This document shows positions 6,402-15,506 of a stretch of 47,899 nt of DNA, piece by piece. A program made the position numbers and the translations under genes. The DNA lies in the NCBI GenBank assembly GCA_016342385.1, contig JAEINM010000001.1:1-47899 (forward strand), given 5' to 3'. The notes under the pieces are model-generated. The model saw only the letters and a list, made by a program, of their open reading frames with translations. It was not told the DNA's origin and searched no databases. Each line of letters begins with the position of its first letter. Position 1 is the stretch's first letter. The stretch is from Spirochaetaceae bacterium (lineage in GTDB: Bacteria > Spirochaetota > Spirochaetia > DSM-2461).

Positions 6402-8954
6402 TTAATCAAACAAAGAAGGTTCGTCCTTATCCTCAGGTATTTCCTCTCCATCAGAGACATCTATCACATTTTCCTCTGTTCCGCTATCTGGGCTTTCATC
6501 TTCATCATCGTCATCTTCGTTTTCAGATCTAGCTACACCCATAAGAGAATCATCGTCAGATATATTGACTATTTTAACTCCTAGAGCATTTCGTCCGAGT
6601 ATTGAAACATTAGATAAAGCCAGTTTTATTGTTTTTCCTAAAGAAGTCATACAAAGAAGGCTGTCTGTATCATTAACTGTTATGGCACTTATTAGTTTTC
6701 CTGTTTTTTCAGTAACATTGTAGGCTTTTTGTCCTTGTGTCCCTCTTCCATGGGGATTAAACTCATCAAACTCCGTTCTTTTACCAAAACCGTATTCAGA
6801 AATCATAAAAATCTGTTCATTTTCTTTTCTAATGGCTACACCAACCAGGATATCGTCTTTGTCACCCAGTTTTATACCTCTTACACCGTGGGAATTGCGA
6901 CCCATGGCTCGGACTTTGCTTTCGTGAAATCGCAGTCCCTTCCCGTTTCGGGTAAAAAGCATAACATCATCATCACCTGTTGTCAGTTCGGCTTTTATGA
7001 GCTTATCCCCCTCATCCAGGACTATCGCGGCAATACCTCTTGTTTTGGCATTTCTAAAGGCATAGGTCGACACCCTTTTGACTACAGCTTTTTCAGTTGC
7101 CATAAATAAATAGGTGTCTTCAGTGAATTCGTCGATCTGAACAGTAGTTGTTATTTCTTCATCAGGTAAAAATTCAAAAATAGTTTTTAGATGCTTACCT
7201 CTGGAACCTCTTGTTCCTTCAGGGATTTCATATACTTTTAGCCAGTAAGCTTTGCCCAGAGTCGTAACAAACATAATTTTATCATGTGTGGACGCAATAA
7301 AAATATGCTCCAGATAGTCATCATCCTTTAGTTTGGTTGAATTAGATCCTTTTCCGCCTCTTGCCTGTTCTTTGTAGGCAGTTAAAGGTATTCTTTTTAT
7401 AAATCCTCTGTTTGAAATAAGAACAACAACATCTTCTTTTTCAATGAGATCTTCCATTATCATTCCATTTATTTCTTCATTGAGAATCTCAGTACGTCTT
7501 TCGTCACCATATTTTTCGGATAACTCGGAAGTTTCCTCTTTTATTACTTCAAGAATTTTGCCTTTATCAGCCAATAAACTCTCGAGATAGGCTATAAGCT
7601 CTCTAATTTCTAATAATTCATCAATTATTTTTTGTGTTTCCAGACTTGTCAATTTCTGTAATCTCATGTCTAGAATTGCCTGAGCTTGAACTTCAGAAAA
7701 TTCAAATCTTGCCATTAAACTGGCTCTGGCTATATTTACATTACTGGAGGCTTTAATAATCTGAATTATTTCATCGATATTATCGAGGGCAATTTTCAGA
7801 CCTTCCAAGATATGTTCTCTATCTTTTGCTTTCTTTAAATCAAAGATTGTTCTTCTGGTAATAACATCAACTCTATGCTCAATAAAAGCAGTTAGCATAT
7901 CCTTCAGATTACAAAGTTTAGGCATACCATTAACAAGAGCCAGGTTATTAACATTGAAATTTGATTGAAGACTTGTATGATTAAATAATAAATTCAAAGT
8001 GACTTTTGCTGAAACGGTTTTTTTCAGTTCTATAACAATGCGCATCCCATTTCTATCAGATTCGTCTCTAATATCTGAAATGCCATCAATCCGTTTATCT
8101 CTAACTAAATCAGCTATTTTTACTATAAGATTAGCTTTATTTACCATATAGGGGAGTTCAGTTACAATTATTGCTTCTTTATCAGCCCTAATCTCTTCAA
8201 TTGTACACCGTGCTCTAACAGTAATTTTACCTTTACCCGTAAATGCGGCATCTCTTATACCTATTCTTCCATAAATAATACCTGCCTGAGGAAAATCAGG
8301 TCCTTTAACATGAGTTAATAACTCATCAATAGTAATTTCACTATTATCAATAGTAGCATTTATAGCTGAACATACCTCTGTAAGACTATGAGGTGCCATA
8401 TTTGTCGCCATACCAACTGCAATACCACTAGCTCCATTTACCAGTAAAAAGGGGAAAGCCGTTGGCAAAACTAATGGCTCTTTCATGGAATCATCATAGT
8501 TGGGGCCAAAATCAATAGTTTCTTTTTTAATATCTCTTAACATGGCTTCAGTAACTTTAGCCATTTTAGCTTCTGTATAACGCATGGCTGCAGGTGGGTC
8601 CCCATCAATAGAACCAAAGTTTCCCTGCCCCTGAACAACAGGGATTCTCAATGAAAAATCCTGGGCTAATCGAACAAGAGCATCGTAAATAGACTGGTCA
8701 CCATGAGGATGATATTTACCTAAGACATCCCCGACAATACGACCACATTTTTTATAGGTCCTTTCGTTTCTAAGTCCCATTTCATTCATTGCATATAAAA
8801 TACGTCTATGAACCGGTTTTAAGCCATCTCTCACATCGGGAAGTGCTCTACTGACAATAACCGACATAGCATAGTTTAAATAAGATTCTTTTACCTCATC
8901 TTCAATGGCTATGGGTATTATTCTATCATTTTTACCCTTAATTATATCACTCAT
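6402..8954 (-). CDS. gyrA: DNA gyrase subunit A
   Basis: Type IIA topoisomerase breakage-reunion subunit, 850 aa, acting with GyrB to add negative supercoils. The catalytic Tyr is Y126 in AMRYTEAKM. The quinolone region reads HPHGDQSIYD, with Gln87 at the place of E. coli Ser83 and Asp91 at that of Asp87. The six-bladed C-terminal domain is present; its GyrA box reads QARGGKG instead of the canonical QRRGGKG. A strongly acidic tail of about 40 residues ends in SLFD. It lies 14 bases downstream of gyrB, so the two are co-transcribed, with a terminator and parS 3 just after it. The start is the ATG at 8954, where MSDIIKGKNDRIIPI is typical of the family. Confidence 0.98.
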   Translation of the reverse strand: MSDIIKGKNDRIIPIAIEDEVKESYLNYAMSVIVSRALPDVRDGLKPVHRRILYAMNEMGLRNERTYKKCGRIVGDVLGKYHPHGDQSIYDALVRLAQDFSLRIPVVQGQGNFGSIDGDPPAAMRYTEAKMAKVTEAMLRDIKKETIDFGPNYDDSMKEPLVLPTAFPFLLVNGASGIAVGMATNMAPHSLTEVCSAINATIDNSEITIDELLTHVKGPDFPQAGIIYGRIGIRDAAFTGKGKITVRARCTIEEIRADKEAIIVTELPYMVNKANLIVKIADLVRDKRIDGISDIRDESDRNGMRIVIELKKTVSAKVTLNLLFNHTSLQSNFNVNNLALVNGMPKLCNLKDMLTAFIEHRVDVITRRTIFDLKKAKDREHILEGLKIALDNIDEIIQIIKASSNVNIARASLMARFEFSEVQAQAILDMRLQKLTSLETQKIIDELLEIRELIAYLESLLADKGKILEVIKEETSELSEKYGDERRTEILNEEINGMIMEDLIEKEDVVVLISNRGFIKRIPLTAYKEQARGGKGSNSTKLKDDDYLEHIFIASTHDKIMFVTTLGKAYWLKVYEIPEGTRGSRGKHLKTIFEFLPDEEITTTVQIDEFTEDTYLFMATEKAVVKRVSTYAFRNAKTRGIAAIVLDEGDKLIKAELTTGDDDVMLFTRNGKGLRFHESKVRAMGRNSHGVRGIKLGDKDDILVGVAIRKENEQIFMISEYGFGKRTEFDEFNPHGRGTQGQKAYNVTEKTGKLISAITVNDTDSLLCMTSLGKTIKLALSNVSILGRNALGVKIVNISDDDSLMGVARSENEDDDDEDESPDSGTEENVIDVSDGEEIPEDKDEPSLFD

Positions 8955-8968
8955 GAAAAATCCTTATC

Positions 8969-10876
8969 CTATACATCAAGATTTGAAACAGACAATGCAT
9001 TGTCTTCAATAAATTTACGTCGTGGTGGAACTTCTTCACCCATTAAAGTTGTAAACATTTCATCTGCTGCGACAAAGTCATCAAGTTTGACCTGTTTTAT
9101 CATTCTTCTTGCGGGATCCATAGTCGTTTCCCAAAGCTGATCAGGATTCATCTCTCCAAGACCTTTATATCTCTGCATATTTACTTTATCTTCAGGTATA
9201 GCTAAACTTTCAATTAATTTATCTTTTTCAAGATCATCGTAAACATAAAAAACTTTCTTTTCTGCCGTAATTTTATATAGTGGCGGCATAGCCAGATAGA
9301 CATGTCCATTTTCTATTAATGGCTGCATATATCTAAAAAAGAATGTTAATAGAAGTGTTCTAATATGTGAACCGTCAACATCGGCATCAGCCATAATAAT
9401 AACTTTATGATATCGCAGTTTATCCAGATCAAATGTACTGCCGATACTCGCTCCGAGAGCCGTTATTATGGGAAGCATTTTTTCATTATTAATGACCTTT
9501 TCCAATCTGGTTTTTTCAACATTAATCATTTTTCCCCAAAGAGGCAATATTGCCTGAAAATACCTGTCTCTACCCATTTTTGCACTACCACCAGCAGAGT
9601 CTCCCTCAACTATATACACTTCACAGTTAGCTGGATTTCTATCTGTACAATCAGCAAGCTTTCCGGGCAGACTACTGGATTCAAGAAAACCTTTCCTCCG
9701 AGTCATATCTCTTGCTCTTTTAGCAGCGGCCCGGGCCCTTGCGGCTGTCATAGATTTTTCAAGAATTGTATCTACAAGATTTGGATTTTCTTCAAAATAA
9801 TTAGTGAGTCTTTCATAGACAACAGAATCGGTTATACCTCTTACTTCTGAATTGCCCAATTTTGTTTTGGTCTGTCCTTCAAATTGAGGATCTGGTATTT
9901 TAACAGATAAAACACAGGTTAAACCTTCTCTTACATCGTCTCCCGATAGGTTATCATCCATTTTTTTGGACAATTTAGACTTTTTAAGAAAATCATTTAT
10001 AGTTCTTGTTAATGCTGCTTTTAATCCTGAAAGATGAGTACCACCTTCCTTCGTGTTAATATTATTGGCGAATGTAAATATATTTTCACTAAAACCCTGA
10101 TTATACTGCATAGCTAATTCTACAGTTACTTTATCTTTTAAAAATTCAAAATATATAGGCTCATCATGAAGTGGTTCTTTATTTTTGTTGAGGTATTGTA
10201 CAAAGGATTTTACTCCTCCTTCAAACATAAACTCTCTTGTTTTTTCCTGTCCTGCTCTTTCATCATGGAGAACTATTCTTATTCCCTTATTTAAAAAAGC
10301 CAGTTCTCTCAATCTTTTCGATAATAAATCAAAGGAAAATTCACTAACATCAAATATCTGAGTATCTGGAAAAAATCTTGTAGTTGTTCCTCTTTTATCA
10401 GTACTTCCTTCTATGGCTACATCACCTTCGGGGATACCTCTTTTATATCTCTGTACATGTAATTTACCATTGAGATAAACATTAACTTCACACCAGAGTG
10501 ATAAGGCATTTACAACAGCTGCACCTACACCATGTAAACCACCGGAAACCTTGTAGGAACTGTCATCAAATTTTCCTCCGGCATGCAATTTGGTCATTAC
10601 AACTTCTAAGGCACTTATTTTCTCTATGGGATGAATATCGACAGGAATTCCACGTCCATTATCTTCAACCCTAATAATATCACCATCTTCGATACATACA
10701 ATTATATCTGAACAATGTCCTGCTAACGCTTCATCAATACTATTATCAACAATTTCATAGACGAGATGATGTAATCCATCAGGACCTGTGGATCCAATAT
10801 ACATTCCCGGTCTCTTTCTAACAGCTTCAAGGCCTTTTAAGATTTGAATATGTTGAGCATCATAATTTTCCTGCAT
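8969..10876 (-). CDS. gyrB: DNA gyrase subunit B
   Basis: ATPase subunit of gyrase, 635 aa, a normal length without the proteobacterial insertion. GHKL ATPase motifs are EIVDNSIDEALAGH, VEDNGRGIPV and GGLHGVGAAVVNALS. The TOPRIM part has EGDSAGGSAKMGRDR and ADADVDGSHIRTLLL, and QRYKGLGEMNPDQLW closes the C-terminus. The segment usually read PLRGK is PLWGKMINVEK here, which I believe is a spirochaete variant but have not checked. It is the first gene of gyrBA, divergent from dnaA across 376 bases containing DnaA boxes, so its expression may respond to DnaA. Confidence 0.98.
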   Translation of the reverse strand: MQENYDAQHIQILKGLEAVRKRPGMYIGSTGPDGLHHLVYEIVDNSIDEALAGHCSDIIVCIEDGDIIRVEDNGRGIPVDIHPIEKISALEVVMTKLHAGGKFDDSSYKVSGGLHGVGAAVVNALSLWCEVNVYLNGKLHVQRYKRGIPEGDVAIEGSTDKRGTTTRFFPDTQIFDVSEFSFDLLSKRLRELAFLNKGIRIVLHDERAGQEKTREFMFEGGVKSFVQYLNKNKEPLHDEPIYFEFLKDKVTVELAMQYNQGFSENIFTFANNINTKEGGTHLSGLKAALTRTINDFLKKSKLSKKMDDNLSGDDVREGLTCVLSVKIPDPQFEGQTKTKLGNSEVRGITDSVVYERLTNYFEENPNLVDTILEKSMTAARARAAAKRARDMTRRKGFLESSSLPGKLADCTDRNPANCEVYIVEGDSAGGSAKMGRDRYFQAILPLWGKMINVEKTRLEKVINNEKMLPIITALGASIGSTFDLDKLRYHKVIIMADADVDGSHIRTLLLTFFFRYMQPLIENGHVYLAMPPLYKITAEKKVFYVYDDLEKDKLIESLAIPEDKVNMQRYKGLGEMNPDQLWETTMDPARRMIKQVKLDDFVAADEMFTTLMGEEVPPRRKFIEDNALSVSNLDV

Positions 10877-11252
10877 GATTATCTACCTGTTTGTATAATT
10901 TAAACATATTTAAAATATAGTTGTGAAAAGATAAATAAGTATATCTACAGATAATGAAAAAGTAAAGATCGATATATGCTTGCAACTTGAGTAATTCTCA
11001 AATAAAATGATCTAGATTTGTTATTTGATAATATGTGGATAAAGTTCAATATTTGTTTATATTGTAAAAGTTTATCTTTTTTTGAATTATCCTTTATATA
11101 TCAAATTTTCCAATTAGTCTGTGTATAACTTTTAATTGCTTTATATATAAGCAATTAAATTATTTTTTTACTGAATTATGCACAACTGAAACTTTAAATA
11201 AATTATTTACAAAATTTGATTAATCTAATTAATATTAACAAATGGAGAGTTT
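10877..11252. promoter_or_regulatory. gyrB-dnaA divergent control region with DnaA boxes
   Basis: 376 bases without a gene. Three matches to TTATNCACA are visible: 11034-11042 (minus, perfect TTATCCACA), 11120-11128 (minus, TTATACACA) and 11176-11184 (plus, TTATGCACA). A perfect 11-bp inverted repeat at 11131-11159 lies between the last two. The layout fits DnaA autoregulation of dnaA, and possibly one half of a bipartite origin. Confidence 0.7.
11131..11168 (+). terminator. AT-rich terminator-like hairpin upstream of dnaA
   Basis: TTTAATTGCTT (11131-11141), a TATATAT loop and AAGCAATTAAA (11149-11159), followed by TTATTTTTTTA. The form is that of an intrinsic terminator on the plus strand, but only two of the eleven pairs are G-C, so it could be a weak attenuator or an easily melted origin element. 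Confidence 0.35.
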
Positions 11253-12653
11253 ATGAACTCATATGATTTCAGTATTTTCTGGAAAGAATCTATAAAACAG
11301 CTAAAAGACGATAAATTAATCAGTAATCAGGAATTTGATATGTGGTTTACAAATATTAATTATGTCGAAAGTTCCGAATCTTCAATTATTGTCAGTGTTC
11401 CCTCAAATTTCTATAAAGACCAGGTTAAACAGAGATATCTTGAAATATTGGAAAATAAGCTATTTCAGTTATCCGGTAGAAAACTTCAACTGGATTTTGA
11501 TATTATACAGAAAAGTGAGAATAATCATATAAAAATAAAACAAGATAATAATGATGGTGATCGTGTTTTTGAACCACAAATAAAATCTGAAGAGAAAACT
11601 ATACCGGAAAAAATTCACCCTCAATTAAGAGCCGATTACACTTTTGAAAATTTTGTTGTTGGCAATAATAATATTTTTGCAGCCAATGCTGCAAAAGGTA
11701 TCTCAGAAAATCCTGGGTCATCCTATAATCCCTGTCTCATCTATGGAGGGGTAGGAATGGGTAAAACCCATCTTATGCAATCAATTGGAAATGAAATTTT
11801 TCATAAAAATAAAGGAGAAAGAATTGTCTTTATTTCTGCGGAAACTTTTGTTTCAGAGTTTATTCAATCTCTAAAAAATAAAACTCAGCAGGCTTTTAAA
11901 AACAGATATAGGAATAATGTAGATGTTTTACTCATTGATGATATTCATGAATTTCACAGTAAAGAAGGAACACAAGATGAGTTATTTCATACCTTTAATG
12001 CCTTATATGATGCCAATAAACAAATGGTTTTTACCTGTGATAGACCTCCTTCTGAACTAGTAAATTTTGCAAATAGACTCAAAAGTAGATTTGAGATGGG
12101 TTTAAATGTAGATCTTCAGCCTCCAAATTATGAAACGAGACTGGCTATATTAAAAAATATGAATGATGAGAGTAAAATAAATATTCCCGATGATGTAATT
12201 GAAATGATTTGTAAAAATATTACTACAAATATTAGAGATCTTAAAGCCGCTTTAACTAAATTAATAGCCTACGCTGATCTTGTGGGAAAAAATATAACAA
12301 TGGAAATAGCACAAAATCAGCTGAAACAGGCATTTAATGCTCCTATACAAGCTAATATTACAATTGATAGAGTACAGAGAATTGTATCAGATTATTTCAA
12401 CATAACTCCTAATGATCTAAAAGGAAAAAAAAGAACGAAAATTATTACTTTCCCCAGACAGATATCTATGTATATTATTAGAGAAGTTACAGACTTTTCA
12501 ACAACAGAAATCGGATTGGAATTCGGAGGAAGAGACCATACAACAGTTATGCATTCCTGTCAGAGAATTGAAGACAGAATGAAAACAGATTCAACAATTG
12601 AACCATTAGTTATGAATTTAATCAGATCTGTAAAAGAACATGGTAACAAATAG
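11253..12653 (+). CDS. dnaA: Chromosomal replication initiator DnaA
   Basis: AAA+ initiator of 466 aa. It binds DnaA boxes, forms an ATP-dependent filament at the origin and melts the unwinding element; it also regulates transcription. Domain I covers about the first 85 residues, and a Lys/Asp-rich linker (domain II) follows. The AAA+ core has Walker A GGVGMGKTHLM and Walker B VLLIDDIHEF. The C-terminal DNA-binding domain carries the signature GGRDHTTVMHSCQRIE. The start ATG at 11253 follows GGAGAG by five bases. It is divergent from gyrB and followed by a 210-base gap with the predicted origin and then dnaN, a conserved arrangement. Confidence 0.98.
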   Translation: MNSYDFSIFWKESIKQLKDDKLISNQEFDMWFTNINYVESSESSIIVSVPSNFYKDQVKQRYLEILENKLFQLSGRKLQLDFDIIQKSENNHIKIKQDNNDGDRVFEPQIKSEEKTIPEKIHPQLRADYTFENFVVGNNNIFAANAAKGISENPGSSYNPCLIYGGVGMGKTHLMQSIGNEIFHKNKGERIVFISAETFVSEFIQSLKNKTQQAFKNRYRNNVDVLLIDDIHEFHSKEGTQDELFHTFNALYDANKQMVFTCDRPPSELVNFANRLKSRFEMGLNVDLQPPNYETRLAILKNMNDESKINIPDDVIEMICKNITTNIRDLKAALTKLIAYADLVGKNITMEIAQNQLKQAFNAPIQANITIDRVQRIVSDYFNITPNDLKGKKRTKIITFPRQISMYIIREVTDFSTTEIGLEFGGRDHTTVMHSCQRIEDRMKTDSTIEPLVMNLIRSVKEHGNK

Positions 12654-12794
12654 TTAATAAGTGATATAATTCAGTGGATAAATTCTTAATAATCTATATA
12701 AATTAATAATATCTGTGGATACTGTTAATAAACTGTTGTATTTATACATAAGTTATTAGTTTATTAAATACCTTTGATAGAATGAATTGTATTG

Positions 12795-12803
12795 TTATCC
12801 ACA
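12795..12803 (+). promoter_or_regulatory. DnaA box next to the trio array
   Basis: Perfect TTATCCACA, oriented toward the trios and 12 bases before the first CTA. Confidence 0.85.
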
Positions 12804-12815
12804 GAATAACAGGCC

Positions 12816-12833
12816 CTACTACTACTACTACTA
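12816..12833 (+). repeat. DnaA-trio array, six CTA repeats
   Basis: Six uninterrupted CTA triplets. The complementary strand therefore reads 3'-GAT-5' six times, the motif on which a DnaA filament is loaded onto single-stranded DNA. It is followed by TTTTTTATAATAAATTA. Confidence 0.8.
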
Positions 12834-12863
12834 TTTTTTATAATAAATTAGGAGAATTTGAAA

Positions 12864-13970
12864 ATGAAGTTCAACTGTGAAAAAAACGTAATATTAAAAG
12901 AAATTTCAATAGCTCATGAAATTATATCTTCTCGGAATGCACTATCCATACTCTCTAATGTTATGATAGAGGCAATAGATAATTCTTTAATCATAAAAGC
13001 GACAGATTTAAAAGTTGGATTTGAAACAACAATACCCGTACATGTTGATATTGAAGGAAGCACTTCAGTTTTTTGTGATAAATTTCTTGGTATATTACGA
13101 TCTCTTCCGGAAGGAGATATCGATTTTCAATTAAAAAATAATGAAAAACTTATTATTAAACCTATAGATAAAAAAATTGATTTCCAATTGAAAACAATAT
13201 CTTCAGAAAAATTTCCTGAAATTCAAAATATTAATGAAGAAAACTTTTTTGAGTTTTCTCAGAAAAAATTTATTGAAATGATATCTCAAACAGTATTTTC
13301 CATATCTGATGATGAAACCAGATATTTCATGAATGGTGTATTTATGGAAAAAAACGGAGATAATTTAATAATGGTGGCAACTGATGGCAGAAGGCTTTCT
13401 TATATATCTGAAACTCCTGAAAATTCTATTGATGATTTTGCAGGAGTTATCATCCCATCAAAAATTTTAAATCTTATTAAAAAACTATCTTCCGGTGAAG
13501 GAAATCTTTCTATTGCTGTTTCTGAAAAAACACTTTATGTCAAATTTGATAACCAGAAAGTTTATTCTACTCTTATAGATGGACAGTTTCCAAATTACAA
13601 CAGAGTCATTCCTGAAAAGCAGGATTATAGTATAACAATTAATAAAAAGGATTTTTCTGATGCTTTAAAACGTGTATCTCTTTTAGCAGAACAAAAATCA
13701 AAAAGGATTTTTCTTTCTGTTTCGGGACAGAATATTTCCTTAAAATCTGAAGAAAGCGATATTGGAGTAGCAAAAGAAGATTTTTCCTGTGTCTATGAAG
13801 GTCCGGATTTAACAATAGCTCTTAATTGTCAATATCTACAGGATCCTTTAAGAGTCATAAATGATGAAGAAATAAGTATCGATTTTACTGAATCTAATAG
13901 AGCTATTACTCTTAACTCAGTCCCTCAAAAAAATTATTTTCATATAATTATGCCAATGCAAATGGATTAA
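12864..13970 (+). CDS. dnaN: DNA polymerase III beta sliding clamp
   Basis: Processivity clamp of 368 aa, encircling DNA as a dimer and binding Pol III, MutS and other partners. The three repeated clamp domains are readable: an N-terminal FNCEKNVILKEISIAHEI, the central VATDGRRLSYI signature, and a C-terminal domain ending NYFHIIMPMQMD. The start is the ATG at 12864, nine bases after AGGAG (12850-12854); the in-frame TTG at 12858 is only three bases from that site and less likely. The gene lies directly downstream of the predicted unwinding element, so its leader overlaps the origin's AT-rich part. recF follows two bases after the stop. Confidence 0.98.
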   Translation: MKFNCEKNVILKEISIAHEIISSRNALSILSNVMIEAIDNSLIIKATDLKVGFETTIPVHVDIEGSTSVFCDKFLGILRSLPEGDIDFQLKNNEKLIIKPIDKKIDFQLKTISSEKFPEIQNINEENFFEFSQKKFIEMISQTVFSISDDETRYFMNGVFMEKNGDNLIMVATDGRRLSYISETPENSIDDFAGVIIPSKILNLIKKLSSGEGNLSIAVSEKTLYVKFDNQKVYSTLIDGQFPNYNRVIPEKQDYSITINKKDFSDALKRVSLLAEQKSKRIFLSVSGQNISLKSEESDIGVAKEDFSCVYEGPDLTIALNCQYLQDPLRVINDEEISIDFTESNRAITLNSVPQKNYFHIIMPMQMD

Positions 13971-13972
13971 CA

Positions 13973-15058
13973 TTGGCTATTTGCAGTATAAAATTAAAAA
14001 ACTTCCGGAATATTAAAGAATCTGATTTAAAAACAGATGCTCCGGAAGTTTTTTTTGTCGCAAAAAATGGTCAGGGTAAAACAAATCTACTGGAATCCAT
14101 CTATTTTCTCTGTTATGGAACTTCTTTTCGAACAAGAGAAGATTCTATTATGTGCCACAATAATGCAGAATATATGAGTGCTTCTGCAATTTTTAAAAAC
14201 ACAGATGAAGATATTAATAAAATTTTTATTAGTTACGATGGAAAAAATAAAAAAATTAAATTTAATGATAAAATTGTTCATGACAGGAAAGATATTATAA
14301 GAAATTTTCCCTGTATTATTTTTTCACATACTGATATGGAATTTGTTAATGGATCGCCGGAAAAAAGAAGATTATTTTTAGATCAGACATTGAGTCTATA
14401 TAATCCATATTATATAGACTCAATGAGAAATTTCAAAAAAATATTAAAAAGTAGAAATGTTTTACTTAAAGAAAAAAATACTGAACTTTTAAAAATATAT
14501 AATAATCAATTTATAGAAATTTCACAGGAAATACAAAAAAAAAGGGAGGAAATAACTGAAATATTTAATCCTGTCTTTAAAGAAAAATTTAAAGAAATTT
14601 CTGAATCATCATATGATATTGAAATGATTTATGAGTCTTCCTGGAAAAAACTAAAAACTAAAAAGGAAATATCTGACTATTTAGAAAGTAAAGAACTTTT
14701 TGAAATGACTACTGGTATTACAGGATCGGGGCCTCATAGAGATAAGCTGGTTTTTAATTTTAATAATAGAGATTTTTCTGATATTGGTTCTACCGGTCAA
14801 ATGAGACTTATATCTTTAATACTGAGAATTATGCAGGCTGATTTTTATACAAAAATGACTGGGAGAAAGCCTATATTACTTCTAGATGATGTATTACTTG
14901 AACTTGACTCGGGAAAAAGAGAGAAAGTATTAAATCATCTTCCTGAATACGAACAGGCTTTTTTTACTTTTTTGCCTAATGAAGACTATGTTATATATAA
15001 TAAAGAAAATACAATTGTTTATTCTGTAAATAATGGAGTTTTTGAAAAAATTGGATAA
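13973..15058 (+). CDS. recF: DNA replication and repair protein RecF
   Basis: SMC-like ABC ATPase of 361 aa that loads RecA at gapped DNA. Walker A reads AKNGQGKTNLLES, with Ala for the usual first Gly; the signature motif is GSTGQMRLISL and Walker B is PILLLDDVLLELD. GSGPHRDKLVF is typical of RecF. The start is a TTG at 13973 two bases after the dnaN stop, with no strong ribosome site, so translation is probably coupled to dnaN. The next gene overlaps its 3' end by 26 bases. Inside the coding sequence, at 14388-14425, lies a perfect 17-bp inverted repeat described separately. Confidence 0.95.
   Translation: MAICSIKLKNFRNIKESDLKTDAPEVFFVAKNGQGKTNLLESIYFLCYGTSFRTREDSIMCHNNAEYMSASAIFKNTDEDINKIFISYDGKNKKIKFNDKIVHDRKDIIRNFPCIIFSHTDMEFVNGSPEKRRLFLDQTLSLYNPYYIDSMRNFKKILKSRNVLLKEKNTELLKIYNNQFIEISQEIQKKREEITEIFNPVFKEKFKEISESSYDIEMIYESSWKKLKTKKEISDYLESKELFEMTTGITGSGPHRDKLVFNFNNRDFSDIGSTGQMRLISLILRIMQADFYTKMTGRKPILLLDDVLLELDSGKREKVLNHLPEYEQAFFTFLPNEDYVIYNKENTIVYSVNNGVFEKIG
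14388..14425. repeat. Perfect 17-bp inverted repeat inside recF
   Basis: CATTGAGTCTATATAAT (14388-14404), loop CCAT, and the exact reverse complement (14409-14425). It encodes the normal RecF segment TLSLYNPYYIDSM, so the protein is not disturbed. As RNA it is a strong 17-bp stem with a tetraloop; as DNA it could extrude as a cruciform. Confidence 0.8.
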
Positions 15059-15497
15059 AGCGGGAGAAATATTAAAAAAATTATCAATTTTCAATAATTC
15101 AGAGAACAGTAATGCAGAAAATTATTCCAGTATGTTTAAATCCTGGGAATATATAGTTGGGACAAAACTGGCCGGGTATTCCCGTATTTTGAATATCGAT
15201 AATAATTCACTTATAGTTGAAGCGGATCATCCCGCCATTATTCAATTATTACAGGTTAAATACAGTGAAATTCTTTTCAAACTTAATAAGAAATATAAAG
15301 AATTAAAAATTATAGATATACGCATAATATTGAAGGATCCGGAGATCATATATAATAATAAAAATAAATATGATAAAATGGCTGGAGATAATGATAAATT
15401 ACACAAGAAAAGTAAGGAATATGTTGATATAAATAGTATTGATAATGAAAATTTTAAAGATCTATTGTTGAAAATGAAGAAAAGATCGCAAGTTTAA
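15033..15497 (+). CDS. DUF721 (DciA-like) protein, likely helicase-loading factor
   Basis: Small protein of up to 154 aa with the DUF721 core (YSSMFKSWEYIVG, LIVEADHPAIIQLLQ). Members include DciA, the ancestral loader or recruiter of the replicative helicase DnaB in bacteria without DnaC or DnaI. The position between recF and rpmH, as in many bacteria, supports a replication role; DciA function is inferred from family and neighbours. The C-terminal third is Lys/Asp-rich and probably disordered. It overlaps recF by 26 bases. The start is uncertain: the ATG at 15033 lacks a ribosome site, while TTGs at 15042 and 15051 lie after GGAG (15035-15038). Confidence 0.75.
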   Translation: MEFLKKLDKAGEILKKLSIFNNSENSNAENYSSMFKSWEYIVGTKLAGYSRILNIDNNSLIVEADHPAIIQLLQVKYSEILFKLNKKYKELKIIDIRIILKDPEIIYNNKNKYDKMAGDNDKLHKKSKEYVDINSIDNENFKDLLLKMKKRSQV

Positions 15498-15506
15498 TGT
15501 GAATAG

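Larger units (their letters stand above)
12654..12863. other. oriC: Predicted replication origin (oriC) between dnaA and dnaN
   Basis: The gap holds near-perfect DnaA boxes at 12673-12681 (TTATCCACT, minus) and 12714-12722 (GTATCCACA, minus) and a perfect box at 12795-12803 (TTATCCACA, plus). A short GC cluster (AGGCCC, 12811-12816) and six CTA trinucleotides (12816-12833) follow, then an AT-only stretch into the dnaN leader. This is the order of box, GC cluster, DnaA-trio and unwinding element described for Bacillus subtilis. Confidence 0.85.

Noticed and set aside
9407..9850. 147-codon plus-strand frame opposite gyrB
   Set aside because: Antisense shadow of a clear gyrB reading frame, without a ribosome site.
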